Assembly (NCBI GenBank): GCA_944376425.1
Contig: CALWCS010000182.1
Location: 74,828-138,827 of the forward strand
Length of the DNA: 64,000 bases
Direction: 5' to 3'
Origin: an uncultured Lachnospiraceae bacterium
Lineage (GTDB): Bacteria; Bacillota; Clostridia; Lachnospirales; Lachnospiraceae
Shown here: one piece after another, positions 1 to 7,605 of the stretch
Layout: each line of letters opens with the position of its first letter
How positions within the stretch are numbered: the first letter of the stretch is position 1
Made by a program: the position numbers and the translations under genes
The notes under the pieces: model-generated
The model's database searches: none
Told to the model about the DNA's origin: nothing
The model's input: the letters and a program-made list of their open reading frames with translations, nothing else

Positions 1-340
1 AGCGATCCTTCACAATATAGTCCAGTACTTCCAACTTTAAGTGAAACGTCAGATGCGCCATCTCTGAATGGGAAGTAATAAATACGATAAAGCCTCTAGG
101 ATCTACTTTTCTGATTTCCTTGGCAAGCGAAAAGCCATCCAGATCAGAATTAAGTGTGATATCCAGAAAATAAATACCCATTTGTCCGTCAGATGGAATC
201 GTCTGTAAAATATCATGCGGATTGGAGGAAGCAACAGCGATCTCCATATCCAGGTTATTGATAAAAATAGATTTTTGAATCGACTCCTTGATAAAATTTA
301 GTTGATTAACCTCATCTTCACAGATATAAATATAAAGCAA
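1..340 (-). CDS. AgrA-like LytTR-family response regulator, partial (receiver domain only)
   Basis: The 113 visible codons encode a CheY-like receiver domain: an acidic pocket near the N-terminus (CEDE), the phospho-acceptor region FLDITLNSDLDGF and the conserved ITSHSE segment. The C-terminal half, expected to be a LytTR DNA-binding domain, lies beyond the window edge, so AgrA identity is inferred from the AgrB and AgrC genes alongside. The start is a TTG at 338-340 preceded six bases away by a strong AGGAGGG site (347-353 on the complement); no ATG fits. It is divergent from agrB, and the shared 200-bp gap carries a LytTR-type operator. Its likely role is to respond to phosphorylation by the adjacent kinase and activate agr promoters. 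Confidence 0.8.
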   Translation of the reverse strand, partial: MLYIYICEDEVNQLNFIKESIQKSIFINNLDMEIAVASSNPHDILQTIPSDGQMGIYFLDITLNSDLDGFSLAKEIRKVDPRGFIVFITSHSEMAHLTFHLKLEVLDYIVKDR

Positions 341-411
341 AAAACTCCCTCCTAAACGACTTTACAAGATTTCAGACAGAAAAGAAGCCTGAAATCAGGT
401 TAAGATATAAA

Positions 412-466
412 ACAGTTTAAGCAATATTCTAAACAGGTAGAAAAAATCTTTTGAATCTTTTATAAT
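412..466 (+). promoter_or_regulatory. Putative LytTR operator and -10 element upstream of agrB
   Basis: ACAGTTTAAG (412-421) and ACAGGTAG (433-440) are direct repeats with a 21-bp period, the spacing expected of AgrA/LytTR operators (9-bp sites with 12-bp spacers); the first resembles the AgrA consensus ACAGTTAAG. A perfect TATAAT follows at 461-466 without a good -35, as expected for an activator-dependent promoter. A further similar half-site, CAGGTTAAG, is at 396-404. It is inferred to drive agrB (TTG start at 542). Confidence 0.55.
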
Positions 467-541
467 AGAAAAAGGCAGACGACTGTCTGTCCTAAAATAT
501 ACAACATTATTATAACAAATAAAAAAGGGGAGGGAAATGTT

Positions 542-1084
542 TTGAAAAAATATTTTAGTCCGGATTGTTCCAGAAGCGAAGTAGAACAGGCACAGATTGC
601 GTATGGATTTCAAGTATTGATGTACAATATCTTTACCATAGCAGTTATCTTTTTGACAGCAGCACTTCTAGGGCTGTTATACGAGACGTTTTGTGTTTGC
701 GTAGGTTTTGGTCTTTTTCGTCTTTGTGCAGGAGGAATTCATCTAAATACAAGAATTGGATGTCTTCTGACAACAGGGAGTATTATGATAGGCGGAGGAG
801 CTTTAGGAAATTATATCAGATTTCCACTGTGGAGTCTGATTTTGATCTATGCAGTCATATTCATCGGGGTGTTTCTGATTGCGCCGCAGGGAACCCTGAA
901 TAATCCGATTTCAGAGGAAAACCGGAAAAAAATGAAAAAACTGTCTTTGTCATTAGTAGCAGTGTACGCCTTACTTTCTATCACAAATCTTGGAGGACTG
1001 AGTTCCTGGATTACCATTGCAGCATTGGCAGAAATGATCACCGTTTTGATTTTATATCTCCAAAAGAGAAAAATCAAGAGATAA
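542..1084 (+). CDS. agrB: AgrB-family autoinducer propeptide-processing cysteine protease
   Basis: A 180-residue polytopic membrane protein of the accessory gene regulator B family, which cleaves and cyclises the AgrD propeptide. The family signature is intact: Arg60, His67 and Cys74 in FRLCAGGIHLNTRIGC, with the same seven-residue His-to-Cys spacing as the catalytic pair of staphylococcal AgrB. Several hydrophobic segments follow, and the tail is basic (KRKIKR). Initiation is at a TTG preceded by GGGGAGGG. The 3' end overlaps the convergent kinase gene by 11 bp. Its probable substrate is the small ORF at 2585-2731, unusually placed beyond the kinase rather than directly after agrB. Confidence 0.92.
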   Translation: MKKYFSPDCSRSEVEQAQIAYGFQVLMYNIFTIAVIFLTAALLGLLYETFCVCVGFGLFRLCAGGIHLNTRIGCLLTTGSIMIGGGALGNYIRFPLWSLILIYAVIFIGVFLIAPQGTLNNPISEENRKKMKKLSLSLVAVYALLSITNLGGLSSWITIAALAEMITVLILYLQKRKIKR

Positions 1085-2378
1085 GAAATGTCAGCTGATG
1101 TTCAAAAATATGATCTTTCATAGTAACCTGATGCAAAACATTCGGATAGTGTGAGAGGATTTCTTCAGCATTGTAAAGTCCGATACCACGCAGAGGTCCC
1201 TTTGTGGAAAACGAAATTTTCTTCATTTGACTGTAGGAAAAATCAGTACCGCTGTAACTGTTTTTTATGGAAATCACAACAGAATCAGGGAAGGAGACAA
1301 TAGCAAATGAGACCATACGCTGTTCGGAATCCTGTGCTGCTTCTACCGCATTATCAAGATAAATTCCAAGAAGCCTGGATAAATCTAAAGAATCCATAGA
1401 GATCTTTTTGATCGGTTCTAAAATTTCGATCTGAACCTCGATGCCAAGTTCATGAGCATAGATCAGTTTGGCTGAAACGAGCCCCTTCAACTCCGGAATT
1501 TTCAGATTATTAAATTGCGCAAGCCGAAAACTATCCTGTGTAAAGCTTTGACTAAAAGGCAGAACCTTTTCATAAAAATATGACTGCATGCCGTCAAAAT
1601 CTTTTGTTTCAAAATATTCTGACATAGAAAGCATAATATTAGCATAGTCGTGCTTAAAAGCCCGAAGTTCCAGATTCATGGCCTCAATTTTTTCTGTGTA
1701 TTGCTGCAACGCTTTATAAGCTTGTTCTTTTTGCTGCTGTCTGTGAGAAGCAATCAGCGTTTTAAGAGAACGATAAGTAGAAAATAAAGTCCAAACCGCA
1801 CAACAGCCAAAAAGAGCAAAATTAAAAAAGATCACAGAATCCGTGTATCCTAATCCCTGACCAGCAATAATATTCAGAAGAAAAATAAGAAGGCAAAGAA
1901 AAAGACTTGGAAAAATCAGTTTTAGGATCTCATTAGAATCAAGTACTGATGCAAGTTTCTTTTTAATAAAAGGAAAAAGAAAGTGAGACAGGAGGAAACA
2001 GATAAAAGATTCTACGATGAGCGATACACAACAGAAAAGAACCATATGGACATAATTTTGCTGAAGTTCAGGAACGGAATGTCCAAATGGTATGAAAAAT
2101 ATTGCTATACAGTGGTCAATAATCGCATATAAAAGATAAGAGAAAAATAGAACACAGATAACGGATAGTTTTTTCTGTGTCAAATGACATAGATAAATAA
2201 GAACAGAAAGCAAAACGACGATAACACTACTATTATTTGTAAGTAGAGTGAAAAAGAGAGAAATAAATAAGATTAAAAATAAAGTACGCAGTTGTTTTAA
2301 AGAAAGGCGAAAAGGCAAAAAAGCAATAATAGGGAGCATATAAAGCAAAGAAGCTAAAAAGATATAGATAACCAGCAT
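1074..2378 (-). CDS. agrC: AgrC-like sensor histidine kinase (GHKL type)
   Basis: A 434-residue membrane sensor kinase. The first ~195 residues hold about six hydrophobic segments, the usual AgrC peptide-receptor module; a short coiled linker leads to an HPK10-type phospho-acceptor motif, FKHDYANIM, and a GHKL ATPase domain with an N-box (DNAVEAAQ) and a glycine box (KGPLRGIGLYNAEEI). The ATG at 2376-2378 was chosen because GGAAGGAG precedes it; a longer frame from 2408 has no such site. Convergent with agrB (11-bp overlap) and divergent from the AgrD-like ORF. It presumably senses that peptide and phosphorylates the regulator at 1-340. Confidence 0.82.
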   Translation of the reverse strand: MLVIYIFLASLLYMLPIIAFLPFRLSLKQLRTLFLILFISLFFTLLTNNSSVIVVLLSVLIYLCHLTQKKLSVICVLFFSYLLYAIIDHCIAIFFIPFGHSVPELQQNYVHMVLFCCVSLIVESFICFLLSHFLFPFIKKKLASVLDSNEILKLIFPSLFLCLLIFLLNIIAGQGLGYTDSVIFFNFALFGCCAVWTLFSTYRSLKTLIASHRQQQKEQAYKALQQYTEKIEAMNLELRAFKHDYANIMLSMSEYFETKDFDGMQSYFYEKVLPFSQSFTQDSFRLAQFNNLKIPELKGLVSAKLIYAHELGIEVQIEILEPIKKISMDSLDLSRLLGIYLDNAVEAAQDSEQRMVSFAIVSFPDSVVISIKNSYSGTDFSYSQMKKISFSTKGPLRGIGLYNAEEILSHYPNVLHQVTMKDHIFEHQLTFLIS

Positions 2379-2493
2379 AGTTTTTTCTCCTTCCATAATT
2401 TCAAACATTCAAAGAAATTATAAAATTTAAGCCGAAAAAAGTCAATTGATATAGAAACGATAGAATTTTTAGTATAATTAAGAAGGAAAAAAA

Positions 2494-2558
2494 GCGTTTA
2501 GGGCGAAAAATGAAGCATTTAGGAAAAAATGAGAAAATATTAATAAAAGTGTTATAAT
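2494..2558 (+). promoter_or_regulatory. Putative LytTR operator and -10 element for the AgrD-like gene
   Basis: GCGTTTAGG (2494-2502) and GCATTTAGG (2515-2523) are near-identical 9-mers with a 21-bp period, again the LytTR operator geometry. A TATAAT lies at 2553-2558. The distance from second repeat to -10 is 38 bp here and 28 bp at agrB, a difference of about one helical turn. It is inferred to be an AgrA-dependent promoter reading into the small ORF at 2585. Confidence 0.5.
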
Positions 2559-2584
2559 AAACAAAAAAAGAAAGGGATGAAAAA

Positions 2585-2731
2585 ATGGAAATAAGAAAAG
2601 AGATGGAAAATTTTTTAATCTGGATGGGAAAACATGCAGTAGGAAAATCAGTTGTAGTAGGTGTCTATGAACCTCCTGTTCCTGAGATTTTAAAGAAACA
2701 GCAGGAAGCTGAGATAAAAGAAAATCAGTAA
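2585..2731 (+). CDS. agrD: AgrD-like cyclic autoinducer propeptide, without cysteine
   Basis: A 48-codon ORF with an AAAGGG ribosome site and a promoter of LytTR type. Its layout matches AgrD propeptides: an N-terminal amphipathic segment (residues 1-17), a short core, and a C-terminal tail YEPPVPEILKKQQ that closely resembles the conserved acidic/proline tail recognised by AgrB. The core reads GKSVVVGVY; there is no Cys anywhere, so a thiolactone cannot form. Ser22 is the only residue near the core able to form an ester (lactone) ring, as in the few Ser-type autoinducers known. Its position in the agr locus supports the call; peptide processing and ring size are inference. Confidence 0.68.
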   Translation: MEIRKEMENFLIWMGKHAVGKSVVVGVYEPPVPEILKKQQEAEIKENQ

Positions 2732-3320
2732 AAGAAAGATTTCTACAGCAAAAAAACGGAATATTTTTAGTTAGAGGGAGTTTTGAAATCTAAAATGGGC
2801 AGAAGGCAGTAGCATGCATATAAAGATATACGGCTGTTTATTTTAAATTAAGATATGCCGAAAAGCTACTGAATCTGATACGCAGAAGAGAAAATATTGC
2901 TATATAACTTTGTGGCAATAAAAAGTACAAAAGATAAAACACAAAAATAGATCTGAAAATACAAAAGTAGGTAAAAAATTAAGTGCAATGATTTAAAATC
3001 CCCAGTATAAACAGTATAAAAGGGTCTGTTTATACTGGGGATTTTTATAATTTTCGGATAAGTGATTTGAATTTCCATTAAAAATTTAAATGAAAAATTT
3101 AAATTAATTTATTGTAATGGCTAAAAAATTAGAAAATATTATAATAAAATAAAAATAATTAAAAACAATAGGTAACTACATCTTATTTTAAAGTGTATTT
3201 TGGAAATTTTCTGTATTAAAATAAAAATATCTAAAAAATAGTTTATACAGCTATAAAAAAGGAAAAGGCAAGAAGAGACAAAAGTTTATGCTATCGGTGA
3301 GATAGCGGAAAGGAGTTTTT
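2732..3320. other. A+T-rich intergenic region with one strong terminator
   Basis: No convincing gene is present; the only ORF over 60 codons (2866-3078, complement) has no ribosome site, is compositionally biased and runs over the terminator. A weak stem is possible between CAGTAGC near 2809 and GCTACTG near 2867. TATAAT at 3140-3145 could be the -10 of the downstream operon, though no good -35 sits 17 bp upstream. A small hairpin (GCTATC/GATAGC) lies just before the ribosome site of the 3321 gene. Confidence 0.6.
2996..3044. terminator. Bidirectional intrinsic terminator after the agr locus
   Basis: Perfect 19-bp inverted arms (2996-3014 and 3026-3044) with an 11-nt loop, A-rich on the left and T-rich on the right. 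It separates the AgrD-like gene from the ABC exporter operon. Confidence 0.85.
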
Positions 3321-4055
3321 ATGGAAAGAGCAAAAAAAATTGGAACAATAGTGATGAGTCTGACTCTTGCGGTAGGATGTGTGCAGGGAACTGGGAGAGA
3401 CCTGAGTGTGGTAAAAGCATATGAATTTTCACCGGTAAATGAGGAACAGCAAGAGCTTTGGGAACGGCTGGAGCCGGAGCAAAAAGCGGGTTATACTCCT
3501 TATATTGAACCTTTTCCAAATGAAGAGTGTACGGTAGCGATGGATGAGTCTGTCAAAATAGTAGACATCGGCAGAGCACGTATGGAATATCGGGTTACCA
3601 ATGCTGAATTTTATCCGAGTATAGAGGCAACTGGGTATGAGGAAGAAGAATTTTTGCTTTCTGAAAGAGGACTTGCCGAAATTGAGATGAGCGAGGGGGA
3701 AACGGGAATTCTGATCGTTACTTTGGAGGCGACTATGCTGGAACCGCCTGAGATAGCATGGAAACAAGAGGAGAATTTAAGAGAGCATGTCAATATCATG
3801 GACAACAATAACCTGATATGCGGAGAGGAAAGAAATTCAGGTCCGATTTTGATGGATGCCGACGATGATGATAAATGGGAAAGAGGAGAACAAGACTACT
3901 ACTATTTTTATTGTGAAGATGAGACACCGACTGTGATAAAGTTAGGGTATGCTGTTGACAAAGATCAGTTAGAAGATGAGATGTATCTGGTATTTACGGG
4001 AAGTCTCAGCACATATGTTTTTCTGTCATTAGATCAGATAGAAACACAGAAATAA
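3321..4055 (+). CDS. Extracytoplasmic protein of an ABC exporter operon (DUF5027-like)
   Basis: A 244-residue exported protein with a basic N-terminus, a hydrophobic stretch and a possible but non-ideal lipobox, LAVGC, at residues 16-20; it could be a lipoprotein or have a plain signal peptide. The body is acidic, without recognised catalytic motifs, and looks beta-rich; I recall similar proteins under the name DUF5027 but could not search. It starts at ATG after AAAGGAG. It is the first gene of a five-gene run with two permeases, an ATPase and another exported protein (6523), so it probably acts as an extracytoplasmic partner of that transporter. Confidence 0.65.
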   Translation: MERAKKIGTIVMSLTLAVGCVQGTGRDLSVVKAYEFSPVNEEQQELWERLEPEQKAGYTPYIEPFPNEECTVAMDESVKIVDIGRARMEYRVTNAEFYPSIEATGYEEEEFLLSERGLAEIEMSEGETGILIVTLEATMLEPPEIAWKQEENLREHVNIMDNNNLICGEERNSGPILMDADDDDKWERGEQDYYYFYCEDETPTVIKLGYAVDKDQLEDEMYLVFTGSLSTYVFLSLDQIETQK

Positions 4056-4078
4056 AAGATTCTCTGATAAAGGTAGAA

Positions 4079-4957
4079 ATGGAAGATGAGATGATGAAAA
4101 ATTGTTTTTTTACGGAATTAAAAAAAGCGTTCGGAAATAAAAGGTTCTGGATTGCTGTTCTTGTGGGAACCGTGATCAGTTTGCTCTCAGCATGGAAGAC
4201 CTTAGAGAGATATTTTGAGGAGATGAGATTTCGCCAGTGGCAGATTCAGTATTCTCCGGATGACTATATGAATCCGGATTTACCTATTTATACAGTATAT
4301 AATAGATGGATCGGAGGAAGTTACGGACAAGTAGAGCTGGATATCTTTTTTTTGCTGATTCCGATCCTTGCGATCCTTGCCTATGCGTGGTCGTATCATG
4401 AGGAGAAAAAAAGCGGATATAGCAGAAATGTAGTCTGCAGAACAGGGAGAACGGCTTATTTTTTTTCTAAGTATATTTCTGCATTTTTGGCAGGATTTAC
4501 GGCAATTCTGATTCCAATGGTCTGTAATTTGATGTTGATCTCGGCATTTATCCCTGCTGTTGCTCCGGATGTCTATTATGATATTTATAATGGGATTATG
4601 ACAGACAATATGGGATTTCAGATGTTTTATGAGATGCCGTTTCTGTTTTTGATTTTAAGACTGACGCTGGACTGTACCGTAGGCGGACTTAGTGCCGCCT
4701 GTGTGGTAGCACTGACATTTTTTATTCGCAATAAGTTTGCATTGATGCTGGCGCCGTTTTTAGCTTTATTGGTGATTCAGTATGCTTCGGCTTTGTGGTA
4801 TTATTATGTTTCGGAAATCAGTATTTCTCCGCTTGAGTTTATCAAAGCGGGATCAAGATCGAGCAGTGCATGGATCGCAGGGGGATATGTCATTGTCATT
4901 TTTCTTCTTTCTTTTGGAATTACGATGTGGAAAGGAGTAAGAGATGATGTTTTTTAA
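4079..4957 (+). CDS. ABC-2 type exporter permease subunit (first)
   Basis: About 290 residues with a short cytoplasmic N-terminus, a first membrane segment near residues 22-40, a ~55-residue extracytoplasmic loop and five further hydrophobic segments, the last at the C-terminus: the architecture of ABC-2 permeases. No ATP-binding motif. Two starts are possible, ATG at 4079 (AAAGG upstream) and ATG at 4091/4094 (GGAAG upstream); the latter would give MMKNCFF or MKNCFF. It overlaps the next permease gene by 14 bp, so the two are surely co-translated and probably heterodimerise. Confidence 0.8.
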   Translation: MEDEMMKNCFFTELKKAFGNKRFWIAVLVGTVISLLSAWKTLERYFEEMRFRQWQIQYSPDDYMNPDLPIYTVYNRWIGGSYGQVELDIFFLLIPILAILAYAWSYHEEKKSGYSRNVVCRTGRTAYFFSKYISAFLAGFTAILIPMVCNLMLISAFIPAVAPDVYYDIYNGIMTDNMGFQMFYEMPFLFLILRLTLDCTVGGLSAACVVALTFFIRNKFALMLAPFLALLVIQYASALWYYYVSEISISPLEFIKAGSRSSSAWIAGGYVIVIFLLSFGITMWKGVRDDVF

Positions 4958-5768
4958 GATGGTTTGGTATGATTTGAAGAACGGACTCTTAAAAGGAAAG
5001 TGGAAATATCTCTTTTTTATGGGATTAAGCCTGATTATCTGCATTGACTTTCGGCTGCGATGGAATTTAATCGATTCTCTGAATGTTCCATCGTACGGAG
5101 ATTTTTTAATGTATATTTTTTCAGGAATGAAAGAATATATTCCATCTCCAATGACACAGTTTCGATATCCGGAAATCTGGATTTTAGTGATGCTTTTGAC
5201 AGCGTATCAGATTCTCTATTATCCGTATCGTGATCTGTCGGGAATGGGAAAACAGGTACTCATTAACTCGAAATCCAGAATAGGATGGTGGTTTTCAAAG
5301 TGTGTGTGGATTTTATGCAGCGTATTTGTTTTCTTTGGAATTTTCTGGATGGTGAGTCTGTTGTTTTGCCTTGTCACAGGAGGAAAATGTTCGCTGGAGA
5401 TTTCCATACGAATGTATCAATATCTTGGAATCACGATCATGCCGGACATGCCATCTGAGCTGAATATTCAGATTTTTCTTCTTCCTCTTTTAGTGATGAG
5501 CAGTCTGGGACTGATGCAAATGACATTGTCTTTTTTTATCAAACCTTTTTACAGTTTTGCTGTGACAATTACGATTTTTGTGGTGTCGTGCTATTATATG
5601 AACCCATGGGTGATCGGAAATTATGCGATGGTACAGAGATCCAGTCTGTTGGTACGAGGAGGAATGGAAGCAGTTCATGGAATTTGTCTGGCGCTTCTTT
5701 TATCCGCCGTTTCTGTGGGGATTGGACTGTTATTTTTCAGGCGGTATGATATTTTAGACAGAGAATAA
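4944..5768 (+). CDS. ABC-2 type exporter permease subunit (second)
   Basis: A 274-residue polytopic protein with about six hydrophobic segments and an extracytoplasmic loop after the first (roughly residues 40-80), similar in plan to the preceding permease but not obviously a close duplicate. It starts at ATG 4944 with AAAGGAG seven bases upstream, inside the end of the previous gene. It is followed after 24 bp by the ATPase gene. Expected to form the membrane channel with the preceding subunit; the substrate cannot be read from sequence. Confidence 0.8.
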   Translation: MMFFKMVWYDLKNGLLKGKWKYLFFMGLSLIICIDFRLRWNLIDSLNVPSYGDFLMYIFSGMKEYIPSPMTQFRYPEIWILVMLLTAYQILYYPYRDLSGMGKQVLINSKSRIGWWFSKCVWILCSVFVFFGIFWMVSLLFCLVTGGKCSLEISIRMYQYLGITIMPDMPSELNIQIFLLPLLVMSSLGLMQMTLSFFIKPFYSFAVTITIFVVSCYYMNPWVIGNYAMVQRSSLLVRGGMEAVHGICLALLLSAVSVGIGLLFFRRYDILDRE

Positions 5769-5792
5769 AAAGAGGAAAAGAGGAAGTATGGT

Positions 5793-6461
5793 ATGATGAC
5801 AATAGAGATGCAGGGTGTGACTAAGATCATAAAAAGAAATACAATTATCGATGATGTTTCTGTATCATTTTCTTCCGGAAAAGTTTATGGCTTAAAAGGA
5901 ATTAACGGATCTGGCAAGACGATGATGATGCGTCTGATCAGCGGTCTGATCCGACCAAATAAAGGGCAGATTCTGATTAATGGAAAGCAGTTGTGGAAGG
6001 ATTTAAACTTTCCGGAGAGCATAGGAATTTTGATTGAAAATCCGAGTTTTCTGGATGATTATTCCGGATTGGAAAATCTGAAAATTTTGGCAGGACTGAA
6101 AAAGAAGATTGATGAAAATACGATTCGAGAGACAATCGCAGAGGTAGGTCTGGATCCCAACGATAAGAAAAAATATAAAAAATATTCTCTCGGCATGAAA
6201 CAGAGACTTGGGATTGCAGCAGCAGTTATGGAACATCCTGAGATTCTTTTGCTGGACGAACCGACGAACGCACTTGACAGTACAGGGATTGAGCAGCTAA
6301 AAAAGATAATAGAAAAAGAAAAACAAAGAGGAGCGCTGATTATTTTAACCTGTCATGATTTTGAGTTGCTCAAAGAATTCTGCGATGAGATTTACTATAT
6401 TGATAACGGAAAGATTACAGATCATTCAATAGAAAAGAAAGAAGAGAGCGGACAGGTGTGA
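5793..6461 (+). CDS. ABC exporter ATP-binding subunit
   Basis: A 222-residue nucleotide-binding domain with a Walker A motif (GINGSGKT, residues ~39-46), an ABC signature (YSLGMKQRLGIA), a Walker B (ILLLDEPTNALD) and a switch histidine in TCHD. The signature SLGMKQR and short length match the DrrA/BcrA-type ATPases that pair with ABC-2 permeases. AGGAAG precedes the start by six bases. It sits between the permeases and the exported protein at 6523 and should energise that exporter. Confidence 0.9.
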   Translation: MMTIEMQGVTKIIKRNTIIDDVSVSFSSGKVYGLKGINGSGKTMMMRLISGLIRPNKGQILINGKQLWKDLNFPESIGILIENPSFLDDYSGLENLKILAGLKKKIDENTIRETIAEVGLDPNDKKKYKKYSLGMKQRLGIAAAVMEHPEILLLDEPTNALDSTGIEQLKKIIEKEKQRGALIILTCHDFELLKEFCDEIYYIDNGKITDHSIEKKEESGQV

Positions 6462-6522
6462 ACTCAGAAAAGAGATGGATATCTGTATAAAACTATCTGC
6501 ACAAGGAAGAGGAGAAAAAAAT

Positions 6523-7152
6523 ATGAGGAAAAAAGTAAAAATAGGAATCTCTGTGATTGTGCTTACCGTATGTGTGATCTGGGCGGCGCGTGTGATTGCT
6601 CTGAATCAGTCGATTGAGATTCCAAAGACAGAGACGTATCAGATCGGAGACCTGGTAGATTATGACGATAATATTTTTATACGTACCGGAGAAAACAGAG
6701 ACGGATATCAAATTCAGGTAAAAAGTGCAAGAATCGTGCCATATGAACAATTTGCCCGGGAACAGGGATTAGAGCTGCCGGAGCTGATGGAAGGGGAGCA
6801 TCGTGCCCAGTATGTATATGACGTAGAAGCAAGCTTTTTTAATACCGGAGCAAAAGAAGGGACAGGAATAGATTTGTTTAACACCTGGATGACGACAAGC
6901 TGTACGAATTTAGTAATTGATGATACTCTATGGACTTTGATGAATCCGGAAATTGGAGGAAGCAGAAGGTTTGCGGTGTATGAAAATGGACATTCAGATT
7001 TTCATCTGCCGTATGTGGCAGAAAGTGAGATCAGAGAGCATCTGATTACGAAAGAATATCTGGAGACAGAGACCTTTTATCTTACCATTTCTTTATATCC
7101 GGTGCGGAAAAGAATTGCGATTGGTCCAGCTATTGAGAATCATACCATATAA
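6523..7152 (+). CDS. Membrane-anchored extracytoplasmic protein of the ABC operon (DUF5028-like)
   Basis: A 209-residue protein with a single N-terminal membrane segment (about residues 6-25) and an extracytoplasmic, beta-rich domain (YQIGDLVDYDDN..., FNTGAKEGTGIDLFNTW) that reads like DUF4352-type immunoglobulin-like domains; I recall it as DUF5028 but this is unverified. The ATG at 6523 is preferred over an upstream in-frame start at 6475 because AGGAGA lies just ahead and the basic MRKKVK leads straight into the membrane segment. Last gene of the operon; presumably a transporter accessory or a regulator of its substrate. Confidence 0.62.
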   Translation: MRKKVKIGISVIVLTVCVIWAARVIALNQSIEIPKTETYQIGDLVDYDDNIFIRTGENRDGYQIQVKSARIVPYEQFAREQGLELPELMEGEHRAQYVYDVEASFFNTGAKEGTGIDLFNTWMTTSCTNLVIDDTLWTLMNPEIGGSRRFAVYENGHSDFHLPYVAESEIREHLITKEYLETETFYLTISLYPVRKRIAIGPAIENHTI

Positions 7153-7229
7153 GATAGAATGATAGTGATTGATAGGATTTTACCGTAGCAGCAGAAAATA
7201 AAACAGCAATTTGCTCAAAAAGTGAATAG

Positions 7230-7421
7230 GGACAGGGTGCGCGTTTTGATTCCAAAGCGCAGACATCCGGCAGGTTTTCGCAATTTTGCGAGTCTAATTA
7301 CGGCTGCTTTGCTTTCTGAAGTCTGCTTGCAGACGAATTTGGCAAAGCAGCCGTTAATAGATGGCGCAGCAAAATAAGAAACCAACGGGTCTGCGACTGG
7401 AACGAAACGCGTGCCCTGTCC
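7230..7421. repeat. 192-bp imperfect palindrome, MITE-like or structured RNA element
   Basis: The two halves are inverted copies around a centre near 7327. GGACAGGG at 7230-7237 matches CCCTGTCC at 7414-7421, ACGGCTGCTTTG near 7300 matches its complement near 7343-7354, and the apex is GTCTGCTTGCAGAC. Local G+C is clearly above the flanks. It fills a 450-bp gene-free gap between two operons; the rest of the gap is A+T rich with no recognisable gene. Its mobile nature is inference, since only one copy was seen. Confidence 0.6.
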
Positions 7422-7605
7422 TTAGATAGTTAGAGGAAAATTACTAGATTACAGTGAAAGAATGAAAAAAATGACAAAAAAACACACATAAAATAGCAAA
7501 AAATAGAAGATAAAGTCAAAAATCATCATGAGATGACAAAAATTTTTTGTAAAAAGCAGAAAAATGATATGGTATAATAAAATAAAACGATAAGGAAGGA
7601 AAAAG

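Noticed and set aside
2866-3078. A 70-codon complement frame
   Set aside because: Overlaps the terminator hairpin, and its composition is that of A+T-rich noncoding DNA.
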